A program made the translations under genes and the position numbers. The notes under the pieces were generated by a model. That model had not been told where the DNA came from and did no database searches. It saw only the letters and a list, made by a program, of their open reading frames with translations. A DNA stretch of 11,500 bases from Flavobacteriaceae bacterium (GTDB lineage Bacteria; Bacteroidota; Bacteroidia; Flavobacteriales; Flavobacteriaceae). Positions within the stretch are counted from its first letter, which is position 1. Every line of letters starts with the position of its first letter. Positions 7,723 to 11,500 of the stretch are shown piece after piece. Where the stretch lies: assembly GCA_019090365.1 (NCBI GenBank), contig JAHRWC010000035.1, positions 1-11,500 on the forward strand, given 5' to 3'.

Positions 7723-7947
7723 TTATTCTTCCCTTGCTTTTTTTCTGCTCTTATATATAGCATATCCTACTCCCGCAATTAATAAATATGGAAAGATCAT
7801 TAAATACACAATTCCATTATTTATACCTTTTGCAGCAAGACCACTATCGTCACTTTCAATAACCGCTCGACACATAGCACACTGTGCTTCCATAGGAATA
7901 ATTGTAAACAATAAAAACAATATGAATAATGCTAGTTTTAATTTCAT
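7723..7947 (-). CDS. Small membrane protein with a periplasmic CAMC motif, unknown function
   Basis: The 74-residue protein starts with a signal-like hydrophobic segment (about 3-18), then QCAMCRAVIES with Cys23 and Cys26. A short polar stretch, one transmembrane helix (about 45-66) and a basic cytoplasmic tail (KSRKKAREE) follow. If the N-terminus is cleaved after about residue 21, the cysteine pair sits at the very N-terminus of the mature protein on the periplasmic face. It is the last gene of the SCO/DUF420 cluster, 4 nt after DUF420, so a role in oxidase assembly (copper or thiol handling) is a reasonable guess. No characterised family is recognised. The cysteines are not a lipobox: the residues before Cys23 are M-E-A-Q, lacking the usual Leu and small residues. 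Confidence 0.8.
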   Translation of the reverse strand: MKLKLALFILFLLFTIIPMEAQCAMCRAVIESDDSGLAAKGINNGIVYLMIFPYLLIAGVGYAIYKSRKKAREE

Positions 7948-7951
7948 AATA

Positions 7952-8482
7952 CTAATAATAAGGAGAAATCATTATATAAACAATAACACCGCTAATAGCA
8001 ACATATAACCATAAAGGAAAGGTATATTTTGCAATCTTTTTATGTTTTTCAAAATCTGAAGTAATACCTCTTACAAACGTGATTAGCACAAAAGGATTGA
8101 TTATTATTGATAAAAGTATATGACTTATCAATATGAAATAATACACATTTTTGATCATACCTTCTCCTCCAAATTTTGTGGAATCTGAAGTCATATGGTA
8201 CACCACATAAAGTATAAGAAACAATGCTGATAGTGCCACAGCTAATTTCATTAATTTCTCATGTGAAGCTCTATTCCCTTTTTTAATCTGAATGACTGCG
8301 AGAATTAAAATGATTGCCGTAATCGCATTAATTGTTGCATAAATTGGAGGCAGAAAAGCGATACGTTCAACACCAGGAATACGAACACTAAAAAGCATAG
8401 CTACAACAATTGGAATAAGGATTGACAAAACCCATATCCATTTATTATACTTTTTCGATTTATCTGAAACCTCTTGTGTCAT
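7952..8482 (-). CDS. DUF420 membrane protein, probable cytochrome oxidase assembly factor
   Basis: This is a DUF420-family membrane protein (relatives include YozB/CtaM, needed for heme-copper oxidase maturation in some Firmicutes). I place the start at the ATG at 8482, one base after the SCO stop (TAAAATG). That gives 176 residues beginning MTQEVSDKSKKY. An in-frame ATG at 8509 would add nine residues inside the SCO gene and looks less likely. Five helices are visible at about 15-33, 46-66, 77-98, 113-137 and 155-173. Histidines in or beside helices (H74, H96, H121, H147) and the FLPPIYATIN segment resemble the family. It is cotranscribed with the SCO gene upstream and the CAMC protein downstream. 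The exact biochemical role in Bacteroidota is not established. Confidence 0.88.
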   Translation of the reverse strand: MTQEVSDKSKKYNKWIWVLSILIPIVVAMLFSVRIPGVERIAFLPPIYATINAITAIILILAVIQIKKGNRASHEKLMKLAVALSALFLILYVVYHMTSDSTKFGGEGMIKNVYYFILISHILLSIIINPFVLITFVRGITSDFEKHKKIAKYTFPLWLYVAISGVIVYIMISPYY

Positions 8483-8483
8483 T

Positions 8484-9104
8484 TTACAACAGCTTTTTAA
8501 TATCTTCAATAATCATTTGAACTCCTTTATCGTCTAGACCATCATAATAAATTACAGGATTATCATTTTCGTCTAATCTAGATCTAATATTCCCTTCCTG
8601 ATCTATTAAAGCAAAAAATCCTGAATGTTCAAATCCTCCTTCTACTTCTTCATTTTCGCCAACATAAAGATTAAACCCAGTATTTGCTAGCTCATAGATT
8701 TTATCTTTCTCTCCAGTCATCAAATGCCAATTAGGACTTGTAATTTTATATTTTTCTGCATATTTCTTTAGAACCTCTTGCGTATCGGTTGTTGGATCTA
8801 TGCTAAATGATGCAAAACCAACATTGGGATTTCCATAATATTTATTCTGAATTTTTACCATGTTTCTATTCATGATAGGACAAATTGATGGACAGGTTGT
8901 AAAGAAAAATTCAACTACATATACTTTTCCTTTATAAGTGTCATTTGTAACTGTTTCACCATTATGATTGGTAAATGTATAGGAAGGCACAGCACCTATT
9001 TCAGCCATTTCAGAACCTGAAACTGAGTTTACTATTTTAGGAACTGCCCAAATACCAAAAATTAAAATGATAAAAGAGATTCCTATGTATGAGTAGTTTT
9101 TCAT
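8484..9104 (-). CDS. SCO family copper chaperone (SCO1/SenC)
   Basis: SCO proteins are membrane-anchored thioredoxin-fold proteins that deliver copper to, or reduce, the CuA site of cytochrome oxidase subunit II on the periplasmic side. The 206-residue product has an N-terminal anchor (about 5-22), then FFFTTCPSICPIMNRNM with Cys71 and Cys75 in the CxxxC copper site. SIDPTTDT (101-108) follows, and His160 in EHSGFF is the third copper ligand. The C-terminus has the family's FALIDQEGNIRSR and a final helix. All ligands of an active SCO are present. It lies 2 nt after the Cys-less SCO-like gene and 1 nt before the DUF420 start, downstream of oxidase subunits III and IV, which fits an assembly role. 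Confidence 0.95.
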   Translation of the reverse strand: MKNYSYIGISFIILIFGIWAVPKIVNSVSGSEMAEIGAVPSYTFTNHNGETVTNDTYKGKVYVVEFFFTTCPSICPIMNRNMVKIQNKYYGNPNVGFASFSIDPTTDTQEVLKKYAEKYKITSPNWHLMTGEKDKIYELANTGFNLYVGENEEVEGGFEHSGFFALIDQEGNIRSRLDENDNPVIYYDGLDDKGVQMIIEDIKKLL

Positions 9105-9106
9105 TG

Positions 9107-9769
9107 TTAAATTTCTCTATTTGAATTGTACTTTTTTAAAGCTAATCTATATTCTGCTATGATTACTTTAATATCATCGTCCATTTTATTATTGATTTCA
9201 GAATAATTTCGAGCATCAAACCCATATAATATATCTGTATCTTCATCTTCATCTCTACCTCGTAAATTATTGTCATGATCTATAATAAACACATAAGGAC
9301 TAGACATATTATCATCTAAAGTATAATTACTTTTTAATGAATAAAATACTTCCTTCACATCTGCTTCATTTGCATAGACAAATTTCCAATTTTTAGGATC
9401 TTCAATTTCTTTCAGTTTTTCTTTTAACTGAATCGCTTCTTCTCTTTGATTTTCATCTATAACAATAACAAACTGAAAGTCTTTAAACTGATAATATTTC
9501 TTATAAATTTTATGCGCTAAATTAAAAGCATTTGCTTTTTTAGATTCGACATCATTTCCGAAGAAACCAAGTACTGTAATGTGATTTTCTAATTGTACAG
9601 AAGATGAATCTAAAGATGTAAAGTTTTCTAGGTCTGAAACAGCTTCAGTAAGAATTGGTAGTTTTCCAAAATTATTTACGCCTGACGCAAAAAATAAATA
9701 CACTGTGATAGGTAATAAAAATAAGATTCCTAAAACTGTAAACTTTTTTATTTTATTTGTTTTTTCCAC
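9107..9769 (-). CDS. SCO-like thioredoxin-fold membrane protein lacking all cysteines
   Basis: The 220-residue product begins with a GTG codon, as no in-frame ATG or TTG lies upstream or before residue 155. It has an N-terminal anchor (about 9-28). Its layout follows the neighbouring SCO protein: a beta strand then FFGNDVESK (69-77) where SCO has the FFTTCPSIC motif, SPYVFIIDHDNNLRGR (157-172) matching the FALIDQEGNIRSR strand, and LYGFDARNYSEINNKMDDDIK matching the YYDGLDDKGVQMIIEDIK end. No cysteine exists in the whole protein and the SCO His ligand is not evident, so copper binding by the usual site is excluded. It is first in the assembly operon, 2 nt before the SCO gene. A structural partner of SCO is a plausible inference. 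Homology to SCO is my reading of aligned motifs, not a search result. Confidence 0.85.
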   Translation of the reverse strand: MEKTNKIKKFTVLGILFLLPITVYLFFASGVNNFGKLPILTEAVSDLENFTSLDSSSVQLENHITVLGFFGNDVESKKANAFNLAHKIYKKYYQFKDFQFVIVIDENQREEAIQLKEKLKEIEDPKNWKFVYANEADVKEVFYSLKSNYTLDDNMSSPYVFIIDHDNNLRGRDEDEDTDILYGFDARNYSEINNKMDDDIKVIIAEYRLALKKYNSNREI

Positions 9770-9773
9770 GTTG

Positions 9774-9804
9774 CAAAAATACTTGCTAATTAAAGGGCGA
9801 GCAA
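9774..9804 (-). promoter_or_regulatory. Bacteroidota-type promoter of the oxidase-assembly operon
   Basis: On the minus strand, TATTTTTG (9781-9774) matches the Bacteroidota -7 consensus TAnnTTTG exactly. A TTG (9804-9802) lies 20 nt upstream, near the expected -33 distance. The box ends only 4 nt before the GTG start, so transcription should begin at or almost at the start codon, suggesting a leaderless mRNA. The terminator of the preceding operon lies just upstream, consistent with a fresh start of transcription here. Confidence 0.65.
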
Positions 9805-9844
9805 CCTTTTTATAATTAATTTTAGATAATAATATATATAAAAT

Positions 9845-9872
9845 AAAAAAGCCCTGAAAACAGGGCTTTTTT
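9845..9872 (-). terminator. Intrinsic terminator after the oxidase subunit genes
   Basis: A perfect GC-rich stem GCCCTG/CAGGGC (9851-9856 and 9861-9866) with a 4-nt loop is flanked by six A and six T residues, which extend the pairing to 12 bp. On the minus strand it ends in a T run 26 nt or more after the subunit IV stop at 9898, so it closes that operon. The symmetric flanks would also work on the plus strand, but no plus-strand gene is present. Confidence 0.9.
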
Positions 9873-9897
9873 AATAATTTATGATGAAGAAGTTTTA

Positions 9898-10284
9898 TTA
9901 AAAATTAAACTTAATAAATCCTTCTTTATAGATATTAAATATATAATCTCCTTCTACTAATATTATGAATAAAAGATAAATGATTAAGAATACAGATGTC
10001 CAAACAACCGCTCTTCTTAAACCACTAACTTCATCGCGCATGTGCATGAAATCCCATGTAATATAATAAGCTTTAACAATTGTTAAAATAAGGAATATCC
10101 AATTTAAATATTTTAAAGCTAAAAATTTACCGTGAACTAAAAATTCTGGTTTAGCAATACCTAAACCTACTTCAACAATAGTAATTATAGAAAGTAAAAT
10201 AAATACTCCCCAAATTTTTTGTACGTTAGACTTGAACTTTAATCGTCCTCTAAATATTGCTAAGTTTTGTGCTTCGTGTGCCAT
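9898..10284 (-). CDS. Cytochrome c oxidase subunit IV family protein
   Basis: This small inner-membrane subunit belongs to a bacterial heme-copper oxidase (CtaF/CyoD-like, prokaryotic subunit IV), thought to stabilise the core complex. The 128-residue protein has three helices (about 23-44, 57-75, 92-111). The segment KAYYITWDFMHMRDE (71-85), at and after the end of helix 2, is the family hallmark with its conserved Met-His. The N-terminus MAHEAQNLAIFRGRLKFKSN is cytoplasmic. The start follows the subunit III stop by 19 nt and a strong terminator follows, so it is the last gene of the oxidase structural operon. Confidence 0.92.
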   Translation of the reverse strand: MAHEAQNLAIFRGRLKFKSNVQKIWGVFILLSIITIVEVGLGIAKPEFLVHGKFLALKYLNWIFLILTIVKAYYITWDFMHMRDEVSGLRRAVVWTSVFLIIYLLFIILVEGDYIFNIYKEGFIKFNF

Positions 10285-10303
10285 TTCTTAATTTTAAAAC
10301 TTC

Positions 10304-11293
10304 TTAAACAAGGTAAAATACAGTAAATACAAATACCCAAACTAAATCGACAAAGTGCCAATATAGACCTACTTTTTCAACCATTTCATAATGTCCTCTT
10401 TTTTCGTAAGTTCCTATAACTACATTGAAGAAAACAATTAGATTAAACATTACTCCTGAGAATACGTGAAATCCGTGAAATCCTGTGATAAAGAAAAAGA
10501 AATCTGCAAATAATGGTGTACCATATTCATTGTGTTTTAAGTTTGCACCTTCAACAACCATTTTACCATCATTTGTAAGTTTAGCTACAGATTCCTCTCT
10601 AGATAAAACTATTCGCTCTCCTCTATCATTTAAATATTGTGTTCTAATTAATAATGATTCGTCAGCTAAGAAACCTTTTGTTACTTCTTCCAAAGAAAAA
10701 CTTGTACTTCCTGGCTCAGACATATACCATATTCCTTCATTGTCAATATGGTCAGTTCTTACCGTAGGAACTTCCATTGCGAAATCGCCTATTGCAACCC
10801 TTTCATTTACACCTTCATCATTTGCATGTAAAAATTGAAGAATTTTACCCCCTTTAGTTTCAACAGCTCCATAAGAACCTTTTATAAAAGTATTCCATTC
10901 CCATGCTTGAGAACCTACGAATATTAGACCTCCTATAATCGTTAAGAATAAATAAATTATCACTTTATTCTTTTTCATATGATGACCAGCATCAACAGCT
11001 AATACCATTGTTACAGATGAAAAAATCAGAATAAATGTCATAAATGCCACATAATACATTGGAAAATTACCATGTATAAAAGGAATGTGGGTAAAAACTT
11101 CATCGGCAATTGGCCATGAGTCTATAAATTTAAATCTTGAAAATCCGTATGAGGCAAGAAATCCTGAAAATGTTAATGCATCTGATACAATGAAAAACCA
11201 CATCATCATTTTACCATAACTGGCTTTTAGAGGACGGTTTCCACCTCCCCAGGTTTTTTCATCAGTACCTGTTTTAGCAACAGTAGCTTCCAT
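10304..11293 (-). CDS. ctaE: Cytochrome c oxidase subunit III with extended loop
   Basis: This is an inner-membrane subunit III of a heme-copper oxidase, which binds subunit I and supports proton uptake. The 329-residue protein has five helices at about 27-50, 79-101, 111-131, 259-292 and 306-328. The conserved Glu is in SQAWEW (E132), GFHGFHVFSG (271-280) opens the fourth helix region, and YWHFVDLVWVFVF (311-323) is the C-terminal signature. Between the third and fourth helices lies an extra hydrophilic segment of about 115 residues (140-256), absent from classical subunit III and, from CyoC-like topology, probably periplasmic. A short Gly-rich N-terminus precedes TM1. It follows another subunit III gene (partial, upstream) by 46 nt and precedes subunit IV. 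Confidence 0.94.
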   Translation of the reverse strand: MEATVAKTGTDEKTWGGGNRPLKASYGKMMMWFFIVSDALTFSGFLASYGFSRFKFIDSWPIADEVFTHIPFIHGNFPMYYVAFMTFILIFSSVTMVLAVDAGHHMKKNKVIIYLFLTIIGGLIFVGSQAWEWNTFIKGSYGAVETKGGKILQFLHANDEGVNERVAIGDFAMEVPTVRTDHIDNEGIWYMSEPGSTSFSLEEVTKGFLADESLLIRTQYLNDRGERIVLSREESVAKLTNDGKMVVEGANLKHNEYGTPLFADFFFFITGFHGFHVFSGVMFNLIVFFNVVIGTYEKRGHYEMVEKVGLYWHFVDLVWVFVFTVFYLV

Positions 11294-11321
11294 ATAAAGA
11301 ATTTGGTTTAAAATAAAGGTC

Positions 11322-11329
11322 CAAAAATA
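11322..11329 (-). promoter_or_regulatory. Possible internal -7 box upstream of the second subunit III gene
   Basis: TATTTTTG on the minus strand matches TAnnTTTG and is the same octamer as in the assembly-operon promoter. It lies 28 nt before the ATG at 11293, in the 46-nt spacer between the two subunit III genes. No good -33 TTTG is found at the right distance (TTTCG at best), so it may be chance or a weak internal promoter. Confidence 0.3.
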
Positions 11330-11339
11330 AGCATATTTT

Positions 11340-11485
11340 TTATCTAACGAAATAGAAAAATAAAAACAAATAGATCCATAAAAAATCTACAAAATGCCAA
11401 AAAGTCGTTGCCAGTTCTACTCCCAGCGTATTTCCATTTACATATTTCTGTTTATAATGATTATAAATTACCACCATAACTGAAA
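11340..11485 (-). CDS. Cytochrome c oxidase subunit III, upstream copy (C-terminal end only)
   Basis: The minus-strand frame ending in TAA at 11342-11340 is open to the adapter. It encodes about 47 residues: a loop containing SVMVVIYNHYKQKY, then LGVELATTFWHFVDFLWIYL and a final hydrophobic helix ending FYFVR. WHFVDFLWIYLF is the last-helix signature of heme-copper oxidase subunit III and parallels YWHFVDLVWVFVF of the next gene. The 5' part, including the start, is outside the molecule. It is a second, distinct subunit III in tandem with the complete one, as often seen in Bacteroidota oxidase operons. Confidence 0.88.
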
Positions 11486-11500
11486 CTGTCTCTTATACAC
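11486..11500. other. Residual Nextera/Tn5 mosaic-end adapter
   Basis: CTGTCTCTTATACAC is the first 15 bases of the engineered Tn5 mosaic end and is the inverted copy of the sequence at the other end of the window. The T at position 4 separates it from the natural Tn5 outside end. It truncates the upstream subunit III gene and is not genomic. Confidence 0.96.

Noticed and set aside
7723..7947. Lipoprotein reading of the CAMC protein
   Set aside because: The residues before Cys23 (M-E-A-Q) do not form a lipobox, and a transmembrane helix follows.
8483..8509. Longer DUF420 start with nine extra residues including two cysteines (KSCCK)
   Set aside because: It would overlap the SCO gene by 26 nt, while the ATG at 8482 sits one base after the SCO stop in the same pattern as the other junctions of this operon. 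The Cys pair is therefore probably not translated.
1..11500. Inverted terminal repeats suggesting a composite transposon
   Set aside because: The ends are the synthetic Tn5 mosaic end, both terminal genes are cut at them, there is no transposase, and the 9 bases next to each end do not match.
1..11500. CRISPR arrays, tRNA/rRNA genes, defence or toxin-antitoxin systems
   Set aside because: No spaced direct repeats, cloverleaf-like segments or relevant protein families are visible, and almost all of the window is filled by respiratory, assembly and efflux genes.

Overview
The window is a strongly AT-rich stretch with all fourteen recognisable genes on the minus strand. Several features point to a Flavobacteriaceae-like member of the Bacteroidota: lysine/asparagine/isoleucine-rich proteins, few Shine-Dalgarno-like sites, a promoter matching the Bacteroidota TAnnTTTG type, a TolC protein with an N-A-Q signal-peptide end, and the gene order of the cytochrome oxidase block. 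Genus cannot be fixed from this. Both ends carry the engineered Tn5 mosaic-end (Nextera) sequence (1-17 and 11486-11500), so the outermost bases are library artefacts and both terminal genes are cut by the molecule ends.

Read in the direction of transcription (right to left), the first block is aerobic respiration. It holds the C-terminal end of one heme-copper oxidase subunit III (11485-11340), a complete second subunit III with a long loop insertion (11293-10304) and a subunit IV (10284-9898), closed by a clear hairpin terminator (9872-9845). The second block is an oxidase assembly operon with its own Bacteroidota-type promoter (9804-9774). It encodes a cysteine-free SCO-like protein with a GTG start, a canonical SCO copper chaperone with CPSIC, a DUF420 membrane protein and a 74-residue membrane protein with a CAMC motif. 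These genes are packed 1 to 4 nt apart.

After a 137-nt spacer with small palindromes comes a six-gene efflux operon (7585-507): a MacB/LolD-type ATPase, two different MacB-type permeases, a periplasmic adaptor, a TolC-family outer membrane channel and a second periplasmic adaptor. Its last stop codon overlaps the start of tsaB, a tRNA t6A modification gene truncated by the left end. The ATPase and permeases overlap by exactly 8 nt at each junction. Together the genes can encode a full inner-to-outer-membrane ABC efflux machine in which the single E. coli MacB chain is split into one ATPase and two permeases and the adaptor is present twice. Both adaptors keep the Arg-Leu-Ser spacing of the TolC-docking hairpin tip.

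I see no CRISPR array, tRNA, rRNA, insertion sequence, phage gene or toxin-antitoxin pair. The layout looks like ordinary chromosome. The items most worth a second look are the two-adaptor/two-permease pump, the Cys-less SCO paralogue and the small CAMC membrane protein.
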